From Henckelia pumila (taxonomy: Eukaryota; Streptophyta; Magnoliopsida; Lamiales; Gesneriaceae): a stretch of DNA of 64,000 nt. Below are positions 11,197 through 22,763 of this stretch, one piece after another. The stretch is taken from assembly GCF_033568475.1 (NCBI RefSeq), contig NC_133123.1, positions 59,403,522-59,467,521 of the forward strand. Reading direction: 5' to 3'. The number at the start of each line of letters is the position of its first letter. The stretch's first letter is position 1. The notes under the pieces were generated by a model. That model saw only the letters and a list, made by a program, of their open reading frames with translations, was not told the DNA's origin and ran no database searches. The position numbers were made by a program, and so were the translations under genes.

Positions 11197-12300
11197 GTAA
11201 CGTTCGTATTTCTTGAAATAAATGCAGGATAATAATTTTTTTTAACCCCGAGGGCCGAAGCCATCTTTCAACATATAAACAAAACTTAGCACTTAAACAT
11301 TCGACATATATTCACACCTAAAAATTATTTAAAATATTTGGTCTAATTATTGAAACACTCAATAATAATGTAATAAATATAATCATCTCCCCAAAATAAA
11401 ATCCCCATATCCATAGAATTTAATACTTTAAGCAAACGGGCGTGGGAGTCCTCCAAAATTTCTAAAGAGAACACATGATCTTAAAAAATCATAAGTTTTA
11501 AACAATTTGCAGAAAACTTAATGGCTCGGATAAGTACCCCTCAACTCCGCACCGCTCGCTAGCCAATTACTACTCAGTTTTGTTTACATGAATCAATGAA
11601 ATCTAGTAAGTGTAGAGGTCCAACAAGCTCTTCTGTGTCATAACAAATAATACGTAATAAAATCACATGCATTTTTCAAATTTTCCTTAATATTTTCATC
11701 ATATTAAAATACGTTCTTTCCAACCCGTAAGCTTAGAATAATAACCTAAAAACTAAAAATTCCTTGACGATTCAAACATTAATCACAAAACATTCCTTGT
11801 AAAATAAACGAAGCCCCTTTCCTCAAAATCTTTAGCCTATGAAATTCACATTTTACCTCACATATTCGAAAATAACACATAATTTTTCTTTCGAAAATGT
11901 TCATCACTTCAAACCTCGAACAAAAATCATTCCTCGTAAAAATGACCAGTCAACCTTTTCCTCAAAATTCCTTGCTTAAACATTTTTACATTTTAATGAA
12001 ATGTGTCTTAGAAATTCTCTTCAGTCATCAGTTATAATCATTTTGCCAAACATTATACTATGGATCCAGGTTTGGCAGAGCAGCACTAACCCGAAGATCA
12101 ATGTCCAAAGTCCATATTAGTCGAGTTGGCAGAACAACACTTACCCGAAGGTCAATGCCCAATGCACGTAAAATCAGTCATAACTTCGCCATAAATGATT
12201 TATGAACTCTTGTCTTTCCTTTCTCTCTTGAACTTTTACGTGAAAACGTTTTGTGAAGGAGAGGGTTTTCTACTTATTTTAATTTTTTCAAACTTTGAAA
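11197..12300 (-). mobile_element. degenerate LTR-like sequence
   Basis: Read on the minus strand it ends in AATACGAACGTTACA at 11197, like a gypsy LTR end. It contains GGTAAGTGTTGTTCTGCC and GGTTAGTGCTGCTCTGCC words spaced about 70 bp apart (plus strand 12071-12166), an internal tandem pair. No partner LTR, primer site or polypurine tract was found, so this is at most a solo LTR remnant with an unclear right end. Confidence 0.35.
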
Positions 12301-13223
12301 GTGTTAATCTCATCTCAACATTTAAAAGTGCTAAAAGATTTTTTTAGTATTAACAAATTCATATTAAGAAGATTTAATTCAATTATACAATTAATTATTT
12401 AATTAATGATATATATACATATTTATTTTATAAGTTCATCAAACTTTTATTTTAAAATCTAACATATTAATATGTGGTAAATATCATTTTCAAAAATCAA
12501 ATTCATATAATATGCAACAGTCAATCCAAATTTTTCTTTATACTTTAATTTATTTGTTCAAATCTATTAATGTTTTGTTCAGAAAACTCTCAGAGTAATT
12601 AGCTTGGTGGGACTGGTGACATTATTTTAAATTATCTGTTTTTCTTTCTATTCGAGATTATAAGTTATAGAAATAAATGATGTTTTTATATTTATCTCTA
12701 ATAATATAGTTTCTAGTCTAGATATATTATATTTATATTTCTCGAACATCTAATCAAGTATACAGAGAGAATAATTCTATGTCGTCTAATCCCATTACCT
12801 CTGGTTTTTCAACCATTAATTTATACGACAATGCCTTGATAAGACTCAAATATTTTTTTTGCTTAATTTCTTCAAGTACATGTTGTTGTACATGCCATAA
12901 AAAGCATTTATATATGGAGTGTGATAATTTTTGCAATAAAAATTTGAGCAAACAAAAAAAATGTGAAGAATTTTTTTAGAGGATGAACAAACATATTTTA
13001 AACAAATTAAAAACTTTTATAATCAATCATTTCAAAGATTTAATTAATTTAGATATAAGAATAATTTGTTTGACATAAAAACCAATTTGCGTTTATTGTG
13101 TTTTTCTACTTTTTGTCGCGCAAATTTTTACGATTTCATAAGTATTAATATATATTAATTGATTCTATTACTCAAGTATTATATTGTAGAACAAATATAA
13201 AAATAAAACTTTAGTAATAATCA
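12301..13223. other. AT-rich intergenic, nothing recognised
   Basis: Strongly AT-rich with A/T runs. A 65-codon frame at 12754-12951 and one on the opposite strand show no recognisable similarity. No RNA gene or transposon end was identified. Confidence 0.5.
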
Positions 13224-13225
13224 TA

Positions 13226-13483
13226 TTCTCTATGTCTGACTTATTTAGATCACATTTATTTTTTATCTGTCTCAATTATATAGTCTAGTTTTCATATTAA
13301 ATATCATTTTCCTTCTTTTACCAATTTATCCCTATTAAATTAAATTTATATTATTAACTACTTGTATAATTATTTTATTTTATTAAAATTTTATTAAATA
13401 AAGGCAAAATGAGAAATTGCTTAACACTTTCTTAATATATATGTGAAAATACACACAAACCTAAATAAGTGAGACGAAAGAAG
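13226..13483. mobile_element. Stowaway-like MITE
   Basis: A 258-bp segment with inverted ends TTCTCTATGTCTGACTTATT and (inverted) CTTCTTTCGTCTCACTTATT; the inner 14 bases match with one difference. It is flanked by TA on both sides (13224-13225 and 13484-13485), the Tc1/mariner target duplication. AT-rich inside with no open frame, as expected for a Stowaway MITE. Confidence 0.75.
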
Positions 13484-13740
13484 TATATTTTTTTACCTTG
13501 GAGAAGAAAATATTGATATTGTTGATTACATTTTTAGTTCTTATTTTTAGTTCTTAAAATTTTCAAAAATATTACATAATTAGTCGTCACCATTAGTTTT
13601 ATAATATTTATTTCGAAAAACTGAAATATCAGAAAGTCTAGCTAGGTTATCAAATACCAAAAAATAAATGAAATGATTGAATAAAGGAGAGGAATACATT
13701 TCCTATATAAGTGAAATAAAACCTCGACTTATGACATGAT

Positions 13741-14150
13741 TTCACTTGCCTTGAATCAGATGGTGAAATTTAATGATTCGATTTAATTTTTTGTTTTTCT
13801 TAAAATTTTAATAATCAAAATATTACGTTAAAAAATTTAGTAAACTAAAAATATAAACTATAACGATAAAGTTGAAATAAGTCCAAAAAATTAATATATT
13901 TTTTAATTTATAGACAAAAAATTAAGGTAGCTTTCAATTAATAACTTTTCACTTGCCTTGAATCAGATGGTGAAATTTCATGGTTCGATTTAATTTTTTT
14001 TCTTAAAAGTTTAATAATCAAAATATTACGTTAAAAAATTTAGTAAACTAAAAATATAACTATAACGATAAAGTTGAAATAAATCCAAAAAATTAATAAT
14101 TTTTTAAATTATAGAACAAAAATTAAGGTAACTTTCAATTAATAAATTTT
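13741..14150. repeat. tandem duplication of a 207-bp unit
   Basis: TTCACTTGCCTTGAATCAGA starts at 13741 and again at 13948, and similarity continues through GTTGAAATAAGTCC and ATTAAGGTAGCTTTCAATTA to the end of each unit. The units differ by small indels and substitutions. Non-coding. 14151-14509 is AT-rich upstream sequence of the amidase gene with no clear promoter motif. Confidence 0.85.
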
Positions 14151-14509
14151 TTAGTTTAGGACATGAATTAAATTTAACAATTAATCTACCTTGAGTAAAT
14201 AAATGGACACAAATTAATTATTTTTGTCAATTCTATAAAATGACATGAAAAACGATCGAAAACCTTAAAAATGACAAAAAATATTAATTATTAAACGAAA
14301 TAATGAGGCTAAATAAATTCAAATTCCAACAATGCAATTAACTAAGCTCAACACAGAAAATAATAGAAAATTCCATGTGAACTATTAAACTTTTTGGGCG
14401 CTATACCCCTGGATTAATCAACCAAATTACATTTAAACAGTGAAGTAGTTTTTGCATATGTCCACACTGTCTAAATTATAACTCCTATCAGAAAAATAGG
14501 AAACCGAAA

Positions 14510-16753
14510 ATGCTACTGATTCCACGGTTAGCTTCATTTTTGTTATCCGGGTTTCTTTTCCACGGATTTTTGGTACATGCTATGCATTTTACTATCGAGG
14601 AAGCCACCATTGATGAGCTGCATACAGCTTTTGATCGAAATCAGCTGACATCAAAGAAGCTGGTTGAGTTCTACTTTGCAGAAATCGAAAGACTCAATCC
14701 ACTTCTCAAAGGGGTTATAGAAATAAACCCCGATGCAATCCATCAAGCCGAGAAGGCGGATGGAGAAAGAGAGGCAAGAAATCTTGGTTCGGTGCTTCCT
14801 AAACTTCATGGGATTCCTATACTGCTGAAAGACAATATTTCAACCAAGGATAAGCTCAATACTACTGCTGGATCTTTTGCATTGCTTGGATCCATCGTTC
14901 CGCGAGATGCAGGTGTTGTAAAGAAGTTGAGGGAAGCTGGGGCGATCATACTGGGGAAGGCCAGCTTGAGTGAGTGGTCCAATTTTCGTTCCTCAAATGC
15001 ACCAAATGGTTGGAGTGCTAGATGTAATTAGTCCTTTTTTTTTTTTTAAACTCCGGTTCTGATGTAATTGCCAGATGTCTCACGTCGGTTGGATCAAATC
15101 TTTTGAGTTTTATATATTGAACTAGATTTTGGGTGGAGTTAAGGCTCAAATCTATGATTTTAACTTGGTATCAGGGCTCCAACTCACTGTTCTGTATTGG
15201 ACTGTCCTAATGGGTCTTACGTTAATGTCTTGTAAACTTCACATTTTCATTCCTGGGCACGAGACATGTGTTAGATGTCCCGCATGGGCTTGAGCTAGCG
15301 TTTGGGGTAGAATTAGACTCAAGTCCGTAACTTTGTTTGAAAAGCATAGCATAGAATTCTTATCAAAGGCATTTGTTTCATTAATGTGGTTGAGGAGGCA
15401 TGTTCTGTTGTCTGTTTATAAATAAATATGTGGTCACATTTTTGTATCCAACAATCTGCAGAACCCTTATGTTCTATCTGCTGAGACTGCCGGTTCAAGC
15501 AGCGGATCAGCAATATCTGTGGCCGCAAACATGGCTACTGTATCACTGGGAACCGAAACTGATGGTTCCATAATAAGTCCATCCAGTTACAATTCGGTAG
15601 TCGGTATTAAACCAACCGTTGGGCTCATGAGTCGCGCTGGGGTGATTCCAATTAGTCCAAGACAGGATATTGTAGGGTAAGCATAACAAATTTACTTCAT
15701 GCCACTTTGAAAAGACACAAAACTCTCGAGCCGAAGACTGACAGAGTTAACTTGAATGTGGCTGGACAATTAGTCCAATATGCAGGACTGTGTCTGATGC
15801 TGTTTATGTTCTGGATGCGATCGTGGGATTTGATCAATGGGACGTTAAAGCTACTCGGCAGGCATCAAAATACATCCCTTATGTCGGTTACTCTAGATTT
15901 CTAAAATCCAATGGACTTGTAGGCAAGAGACTGGGTATTGTGAGGAATCCATTCTTTCTCATGCTAGAGGATAGCCATGTTTCATTGGATTTTGAGAACC
16001 ATCTCAAAACCTTAAGGTCAAACTTATCAGTTGAATCCCTTATTTCAACTTAGCCAGGATTATTAAATTTGATTTGTCTGCACATTTGCTCCAAGTTTAG
16101 GCTTGAAGGTGCAGTGTTGGTGGATAATTTGGAAGTAGCCAATATCAGCAAAATCATGGGTGGAAGTGAAAAAGAAATTGCATTGGAAGCAGAGTTCAAG
16201 AAATCCTTGAATGCTTACCTAAAAGAACTCGTGGCTTCCCCTGTTCGATCCCTGGCAGATGTAATCGCTTTCAACAACAAATTCTCTCATCTGGTATTAT
16301 AATCAGCACTCAGCTTTAACTTAACTGTTACTGTAGTACATACAGACAGTGAGTTTTTCTTAAGGAGTATTAGCGTTTTAGATGACCGTGGTGCAGGAAA
16401 TGATTGAGCAATTCGACCAACAAATCTTTCTGTCTGCTGAAGGCACAAATGGGACTGGAAAAGCGGTAAAGAAAGCGACGAAGAATCTGAAAAAGTTGTC
16501 GAAAAATGGATTTGTTGAGCTGATGGAAAAGAATAAGCTGGATGCATTGGTGGCTGCTGGACCAAATGTTGCCACGGTTCTTGCCATTGGTGGGTTCCCA
16601 GGAATTATTGTTCCTGCTGCATATGATGGCAATGGGGTGCCTATAGGAATATGTTTCGGTGGGCTGAAGGGTTCTGAGCCTAAACTGATTGAAATTGCTT
16701 ATGGCTTTGAGCAGGCGACAAAGATCAGAAAACCACCAAGATTTCTACCTTGA
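14510..16753 (+). pseudogene. amidase-signature family gene, five exons, exon 1/2 junction apparently broken
   Basis: Plant amidase of the GatA/FAAH-like signature family, which hydrolyses amide bonds with a Ser-cis-Ser-Lys triad. Inferred exons: 14510-about 15021, 15462-15676, 15774-16016, 16101-16293 and 16397-16753; all internal splice sites after exon 2 are GT/AG. The N-terminus has a hydrophobic segment (residues 4-24) suggesting a secretory signal. Lys107 in GIPILLKDNIS is the catalytic lysine. Exon 2 supplies the cis-Ser in AGSSSGSAISV and the nucleophile Ser in TETDGSIISP. Exon 5 holds LAIGGFPGI and EPKLIEIAYGFEQAT. After residue 171 (GWSAR) the frame hits TAG. The Gly/Gln-rich residues usually found before NPYVLS are missing, and no GT donor there keeps the phase. 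Identity is firm; whether a functional transcript is made is doubtful. Confidence 0.75.
15069..15331 (+). mobile_element. TRIM-like mini-retrotransposon remnant in amidase intron 1
   Basis: Two short direct repeats, 15069-15164 (TGCCAGATGTCTCACG ... GATTTTAAC) and 15269-15331 (TGTTAGATGTCCCGCATGG ... AAGTCCGTAAC), flank about 100 bp. TGGTATCAGGGCTCC (15166-15180), just inside the first repeat, resembles the initiator tRNA-Met primer site. Terminal repeats starting TGTTAGATGTCCC and a tiny internal domain are typical of plant TRIM elements. The second repeat is shortened. It sits directly downstream of the damaged exon 1 end. Confidence 0.5.
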
Positions 16754-17258
16754 AAACACTAAAAGATCTCGAAAAATGGATGAATATAGCACAATATGAT
16801 GGATATTATGAGAATATTATTATTTTGTTTTAGTTTCAATGAGTACAATTTGTTATGATTTGGCTGAATATACCATCAAATAGTACCAAAATCTAGTTTC
16901 TGTCAGGAAGTGCAGATTTCCATTAAATAAGTGCATGTTACATATTTGTATTCAATCAACGCAACAGCTTCTAATTAGTGTATTAGGTTTTCTTTCAAAA
17001 TGATTCTGTCTCCACAATAAGCATGTCCTACACGTTGAAGTCAGTGAGAAATTTTCACTGTTCCGAAAGAGGGTTGATGAGAAGTTGAAAGTTTGCATTT
17101 TTTATGTCTAAATGTTCCAAAAGTGAGTTGGTAGTGCTGTTTTCTTGTTCAGGGTCAAGATTTCTTGGCAAATTTCGGGAACAAAGACCCAAAAAGTCCA
17201 ATTTGAATTAGTTTAGTTAACTACTCTACATTACCCTTTTTTTGCTGAAGCGTCCTCT
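16754..17258. other. amidase-dirigent intergenic spacer
   Basis: About 500 bp of unremarkable sequence holding the amidase 3' UTR and the dirigent promoter. AATAAGTGC at about 16926 could serve as a polyadenylation signal, but AT richness makes this uncertain. Confidence 0.4.
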
Positions 17259-17269
17259 GTATATATAAA
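17259..17269 (+). promoter_or_regulatory. TATA box of the dirigent gene
   Basis: GTATATATAAA lies about 40 bp before the ATG at 17308, a usual spacing for a plant TATA box with a short leader. Confidence 0.6.
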
Positions 17270-17307
17270 GATCACAAAGTCTTGAATTTGCAGCAAAGAT
17301 AGAGCAA

Positions 17308-17880
17308 ATGGCAAGAGTAACTCTCCTAATTACAATCTTCACCTTCTTAGCTGCAGCCAGTTCATGGTCCGGACTAGCCCAAAGCACCGACTCAATTGCG
17401 TGGGCCAAGCGGGTTGAAACCGGAACAGAGGTTATCACCACTCTTCGGTTCTATTTTCATGACATTTTGAGTGGGCAGAATCCAACTGCAATAAGAATTG
17501 CTCAAGCTCCCCAAACCAACAATTCATCCACCTTTTTTGGCATGTTGACAATGATAGATGACCCATTGACTATTGGGCCGGATCCGACCTCCAGGGTCGT
17601 GGGCCGAGCCAGGGGCATGTACGGATCCGCGGGGCAGACCGACTTCGGCTTGATCATGGTCCTAAACTATGGGTTCACAGATGGAATTTATGAAGGCAGT
17701 TCTTTTAGTCTTCTGAGCATCAACCGGGCCACAGAATCGGTTCGAGAGATGTCCATCGTGGGTGGCACCGGCCTTTTCCGGCTTGCACGTGGCTATGCCA
17801 TCGCGCAAACGTATAAGTTTGATCCTATGACTGGTGATGCTGTAGTTGGGTACAATGTGACTATTGCCACATATATTTAA
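17308..17880 (+). CDS. dirigent protein, intronless
   Basis: A 190-residue secreted dirigent-family protein. Family members act in the apoplast and steer coupling of phenoxy radicals (for example coniferyl alcohol) towards lignans or related products. Residues 1 to about 24 form a signal peptide (LLITIFTFLAAASSWSGLA). The dirigent domain follows: LRFYFHDILSGQNPTAI at about 46-62, FGMLTMIDDPLTIGP, RARGMYGSA, FTDGIYEGSSFSLL, and the C-terminal EMSIVGGTGLFRLARGYA near residues 148-165. NNSST and NVTIA are possible N-glycosylation sites. Length, lack of introns and motif order match the family. The open frame is undamaged in a region otherwise full of broken elements. The exact subfamily and stereochemistry cannot be told. 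Confidence 0.92.
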   Translation: MARVTLLITIFTFLAAASSWSGLAQSTDSIAWAKRVETGTEVITTLRFYFHDILSGQNPTAIRIAQAPQTNNSSTFFGMLTMIDDPLTIGPDPTSRVVGRARGMYGSAGQTDFGLIMVLNYGFTDGIYEGSSFSLLSINRATESVREMSIVGGTGLFRLARGYAIAQTYKFDPMTGDAVVGYNVTIATYI

Positions 17881-18401
17881 TATCGAGTGCTTCCTTATAA
17901 ATGTTGGTTGTTTTGTTTTTCCCTACACTACCATAAGATTGTAAACATTCAACAATTTCGTTGGTTTTGGTTGAGTTAGTTGACCTACTTATTGATAATC
18001 TGCATTTTACTGAACTTGTACGTGCACACTTTGTTCTTTGCATTTCATGGGCCATCCACATTCCTGTTGGGTTCGGATTTTTCTAACAATTCCTAGTTTA
18101 AATGATTGTCATTCCACCCGTATGTACTGCTTGACACGGATAGGCTCATCTATGTTTGGTTCGTTGGATTAGATGATGAAAAATATAATCATAAACTGAA
18201 AATAAGGATAATTTAACTTTAATTATTGTAAAACTTAAGTCTGAAACTAAGGTAGTTTGTGTTAAGACAATCTTCATAATCACTTATGTTTAGAGGTTGC
18301 AAACATTATCTAAGTAATTAAAAAAATGTTAAATTTTGTCCGGCACATAAAAAATAACGACAATCTATGTTTTGAACCAATGATAATCTCATGTGTATAT
18401 A
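17881..18401. other. dirigent 3' flank
   Basis: Non-coding and increasingly AT-rich. GTTTGGTTCGTTGGATTAGA near 18155 looks like a MITE end word, but no partner was found. Ends at the target duplication of the hAT MITE. Confidence 0.4.
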
Positions 18402-18926
18402 TAGAGCCGTCAATTTGGGTTAGGTCCGTCGGATTGGCCCGGCCCGCCACATAATTTAAGTGGGTTGGGTTGAAATTTTTTCAACCCAACAAAAGGTGGG
18501 CCTAGATGGGCCAACCCACCTAGGCCCGCGACCCGCGCGGGTTGGCCCGCGGGCCTAGAGAATTAATAATTTATTTTTATTTTTATTGTTATATATGTAT
18601 TTTTTAATAAAAGTTGTGAATTTTTTTTTGTATTAATTACTTTATATAAAATTTACACATATGAAATCAATAATTAAAATGTTTATTAATATGTTTCTAT
18701 TAATATTTATTTATGAAATGATTTTTATAATTAATTATAATATTTTTTACTTATTTTTATTTGTCGTGATTCAACCCGCGGGCCGACCCGCCTAACCCGC
18801 AACCCACCTTGGGTTGGGTTGGGTTGAGGATTTTGAGCCCGCCAGGATGGTGGGTCGACCCTCCAAAAGGTGGATTTTTTGTGGGCCGGCCCGCCTCGCC
18901 ATGGATTGGCCCGTTTGACAGCTCTA
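18402..18926. mobile_element. hAT-type MITE with GC-rich arms
   Basis: A 525-bp element with ends TAGAGCCGTCAA and, inverted, TAGAGCTGTCAA. It is flanked by a perfect 8-bp duplication TGTATATA (18394-18401 and 18927-18934), which is diagnostic of hAT. Both arms are rich in GGCCCGCGGGC and GGGTTGGGTTG words and can pair. The middle (18560-18760) is AT-rich. No transposase frame. Confidence 0.9.
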
Positions 18927-19390
18927 TGTATATATAGGACGATAGATAGATAGCAATCTCACATAATCCAAATTAATAAGGGTCTGTTTGGACGTGTACT
19001 TGGAAAACGTTTTTATAAAAGTGTTTTTGAAAAATATTTTATAAAAAGTTTTGAAAGTTGTTTTAAAAATAAATATGTGTTTGACAACAATTTTATAAAA
19101 ACGTTTTTATAATTAAAAATGTGTTTGGATAACTATTTTATAAAAAATAATTTTAAAGTTAAAAACAATCAAGAATGTGTTTGAACCAATATTTATAAAT
19201 TTTTTTAAATATTTATTTTTTTCTCATTTTTTGAAATTGAGAGATTTTTTATTTTATTTTCATTTCATTATATATTTTTTGATTTATTTATTTTTCTTTT
19301 CATTTAGTTAACAATTAAATATATAAAATTTGAAGCATACAAATTTTCATTTAAAGTCAGCACCAAAAAAACATAATAATATAAATTAAA

Positions 19391-19392
<2 letters not shown>

Positions 19393-19432
<40 letters not shown>

Positions 19433-19438
19433 TAAAAT
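19393..19438. repeat. (AT)n microsatellite
   Basis: Uninterrupted alternating AT of about 45 bp within the Harbinger 3' region. Confidence 0.95.
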
Positions 19439-19439
19439 G

Positions 19440-19897
19440 TACTTTGATGATTATTCCGTTGCAAGACCGCACTATCTGACGTGTCAATTTCCTTCAATCT
19501 GTTTTGAATTCCATCACTTTCTTCATTTCCGTCTTTTTGATCCACTTGTAACTCTTCAATTGCAAATCATCTTATAGTTGAACATCTTTAATAAATTTAT
19601 GTAACACACTAAAAACAATTACAAATGATATTTGGTTTTTAAAACTATAATTATTCATTGGTCTCATAAGAAAGGCAAAACGACGCTTCAAACATCCAAA
19701 CTTATTTCAACCACATTTCGTAAAGAAGAATGAATGTGATTGAAATATTCTTCTTGAGTTCTTGGAGAACGACCTCGACCAATAAAGTCTTGCATGTGAT
19801 AGCGAACATCATGAAATGGAGCCATAAATCCCGACATATTTTTGTATGCCGAGTCAACTACATGGTATTTACCTAAAAGAGGCATAGGAAAATTCAT
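19440..19897 (-). pseudogene. HARBI1-like DDE transposase, C-terminal fragment
   Basis: Minus-strand frame from 19897 downwards. MPLLGKYHVVDSAYKNMSGF contains the second catalytic Asp (VVDSAY) of the PIF/Harbinger nuclease, and NHIHSSLRNVVE contains the catalytic Glu. A single-base frameshift near 19700 then switches to a frame reading FGCLKRRFAFLMRPMNNYSF, another family hallmark, followed by a stop and an acidic tail. The N-terminal part is cut off by element A. Confidence 0.8.
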
Positions 19898-20885
19898 TGT
19901 AAGGTCCAAAAATTCCACTAGCTTAATCACGATAAATTAATTTAATTTATATGATTTAATGAATGTTATTTATAAGATTTGATTGTTATGTTTAATTATT
20001 TGATTTATTTCCATGCATGAAATTTTATTTTTTATGATTTGATTTTTAAAGTTTTCAGGTTGGTATTTAATTTTGGGTTATAGGAACGAGTCTAGCCATC
20101 GAACGAGTTAAAAAATATTTTATTTAAATAATGTTTAAGTTGATGCATTGTATTTTTAATTTGAGAGAGTTAAAATTTTAAAAACTTTTAATTGTAACTA
20201 ATTGGTCGTGTTGGGAGCCTATTAGTCACAAAAATAATTTAAGCATTCAATTTCCTATCTTTCTCTCATTTTAGAACACTTCAATTTTCTTTCACTCAAA
20301 ATCTCTCTCGCTCGATCACTGCAAACTCAGGCTAGGGTTCTTCGATTCTCAAGGCTAGATCATCCTTCTGCCCAGGTTAATTCGAATTAAACATATCTGG
20401 CAAGTTTTTAATGTTTTGAAACTCATTCAAGAGTATAAATATGTTTTATATGAACCTTAGGTTGATTTATGGTGTTGATTGATGCATGATTTTAGAAAGT
20501 TACACGAGTATTTTGTATAATCGTGAAATGTGATGCGTTCCTGAAGTTTTCGATATAAGTTTATCGAGATTCTAGGGCATTTATGTTGTAAAATCAGAAT
20601 TTTGAAAAAGAGATTTTGAATGGGAAGTTTTAATTCAAATATTTGAAAAGTTGGATCCTGATGTCCGTATATTTTGAAATTTTTCATGTGTTTGATTATA
20701 AGTTTTGATGGGTGAGTGAATAGTTGCGATTTGGAATCGGAAAGAACCGAAAAATAGCAAAAAAAAAAACAAAGTGTGTACCCTGTGCGCCTGCACGCAG
20801 GCAGCAGAACCGGTGCACAGGCGGAGTTTTTGAGGTCCCCTGCACTGGGGGGCAGCACTGGGGCGTCTTCTTTTGGGCAAGTTTT
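19898..20885 (+). repeat. 5' LTR of gypsy element A, left part
   Basis: Starts TGTAAGGTCCAAAAATTCC, a frequent start for plant gypsy LTRs, right after the target TTCAT (19893-19897). It is split by Copia copy 1 after GCAAGTTTT and resumes at 30589. Rejoined, the LTR is about 1967 bp. Contains a GC-rich patch at 20780-20875 (CTGTGCGCCTGCACGCAGG and related words). Confidence 0.8.
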
Positions 20886-22749
20886 TGTTGGAAAACTGGC
20901 GAGTTCCCAGACCAATTACGATTGATACCCGGTGCAGCGGAAGTTTAAAAATTTTTCATGGAACGTTTCCATGGTATGGGTATCAACCGTTCATCAATTG
21001 AATTACGTGTGTGTAAAATTTAAATAACAATTAAATAAATTTTACCTCAAATCTCGCAACGAGATTAATGGACACCAACAGAACAATTCTGCTCTTGTTG
21101 TCTCTCCCTGGAACCGATGAACGCCTTCAATCAGGTCCACGAACAGAGGTTTAATCCCTCTGATAGATTGCACTAGAAAATCTATCAGAAGTTTTCTGCG
21201 AAGAGAATACACGAATTTGATTCGTTATTCCTTACTGTGATTCAAAATCACAGACCGGAATTTTCTCTGACAGAGTAGGGAGGGGGCGGCCAAAAAACGT
21301 TTTTGAGAGGCTAGGGTTTTCGAAAAATTGCTCTCAAAATAATGACCTGTTGTGTGTAATTTCTGTACTGAAATAACTTATTTATAATGCAGGCCACTAA
21401 CACCTTAGGGCCCATTAGTCATAAGCTGGGGCCCGACAAGCAAAGCCCGCTCGTTCAGAAATTAATATAAAATTCATCGTGACTCCGATTGATGAAACGA
21501 TTTCACCAATGTGCACAGAAACCATTTCTGCACGTTTTAAAGTCAAAATAAATTTTCCTGAATCCGAATTCAGTGGTTTCCAAAAATGTCCATCTCTATG
21601 TCATTTTAGGAAATCCTACTCCCTTACTCTTATTTTAAGAAGTCCAACTCCTTAGTTCATTAAATTTAACTCTTTAAATTTAACTATCTCAACGGGGATT
21701 AAAACTCCATTACACTGTGTGACCCTCAATGGTTCAGGGATACAGCTAGCCGTGGGCTCACAACTCCTTGTGACTCGGAACAACACTTTCCGACTTGCCC
21801 AACGAATCATGGTAAAGCGCCTAGCAACATCGCCCCATGATTCCCTAGGTATCACTGATAGTGCCTACAAGAACCAGTAGATTTTGGTTAGCGTACAGTA
21901 CGGTCCCTTCATCCATATATCCCGATCGAATCAACAACCATTGGTATATCGAGAGTCGCTCAAGATTCGATAACTATGCAATGCATCTTGAAGATCAAAT
22001 TAGTGACATCGCATGTGCTACTAAGAAACCATTTCTTAAATCACATCAAGTACTCTGGCCAGAGATTTGTCACACTAATATCTCCTCAGATCGCATAGGA
22101 TATCCACACTCGCAAGTATGTGGTGAATCCTTGACAACAATGCATTGACACCTATATGTGTTGTAACTGTACCCAATCTCGACACCTGATGACCCCCTCA
22201 GAGTCGGTAAACGAGTCAAAGCACAGTACTAGCATATAGAGTCTCCATGATGTTTCAAGTCGTAAGGACTAATGGTGTACAACCAAAACCGCGGACTTTA
22301 TCCACTCGATAAGTGATAACCACTTGGAAAGTCCGGATAGGGTAGTTCGACTATTCATCCTATGAATATCCATTTGCATGCTTCGAACATCTCCATGTTC
22401 CCTACCAATGAAACGTGGTACTCCGCATCGCAAATGCTAGTCTCAAACTCGAGCGATCCTTATCCTTATTATCGGACGGCTCAATCGACTAGGAACGGTT
22501 TTAGAATATACAGTGACTATAAGATGTATTTCATGATAGACATCTCCATGTTCTACCACATCTTACATACACTATAGTATATTCAAGGTCTTTATCAAAA
22601 CAACAATAGTATATCACAATGTAACAATATGAAGTAATATAAAGTCATTGCCATAAAAGTGTAAATAATATTAAACAAAAGATTGTTTATACAAAGAGTC
22701 AACAAAGCCCATAGCCACACAGTTGGCTCACTGGGCACCCACTCTTACA
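20886..22749 (-). repeat. 3' LTR of Copia copy 1
   Basis: On the minus strand it starts TGTAAGAGTGGGTGCCC at 22749 and ends TTTTCCAACA at 20886. Near-identical to 28720-30583. The short open frames inside recur in all four LTRs of this family because the LTR recurs; none looks like a gene. Confidence 0.95.
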
Positions 22750-22763
22750 ATCTCCCACTTGCC
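22750..22763 (-). promoter_or_regulatory. polypurine tract of Copia copy 1
   Basis: Minus-strand GGCAAGTGGGAGAT lies between the gag-pol stop and the 3' LTR, the expected plus-strand priming site. Confidence 0.85.

Larger units (their letters stand above)
18980..19897 (-). mobile_element. PIF/Harbinger element end, split by element A
   Basis: GGGTCTGTTTGGACGTG at 18980, preceded by TAA (18977-18979), looks like a Harbinger terminal repeat with half of its 3-bp target duplication. T- and A-rich GTTTTTATAAAA words follow to about 19330. The transposase C-terminus lies on the minus strand at 19440-19897. The element stops abruptly where element A inserted (target TTCAT); its remaining 5' part must lie beyond A, outside this window. 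Confidence 0.65.

Noticed and set aside
12754-12979. Overlapping 65-codon frames on both strands
   Set aside because: AT-rich, no similarity to known proteins and no splice or promoter support.
14990-15035. Alternative 5' splice sites rescuing amidase exon 1
   Set aside because: Candidate GT sites such as A/GTGAGT, A/GTGCTA, G/GTTGG and AGAT/GTAATT all leave the wrong phase for exon 2 (AAC CCT TAT) or create a stop.
15160-15185. tRNA gene or solo primer site near TGGTATCAGGGCTCC
   Set aside because: No cloverleaf can be drawn; the flanking direct repeats make a TRIM element the better explanation.
21652-22577. Short frames repeated identically at 21652, 29486, 47499 and 55301 (and partners)
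   Set aside because: They lie inside the four copies of the Copia LTR and recur because the LTR does; no start context or domain supports a protein.
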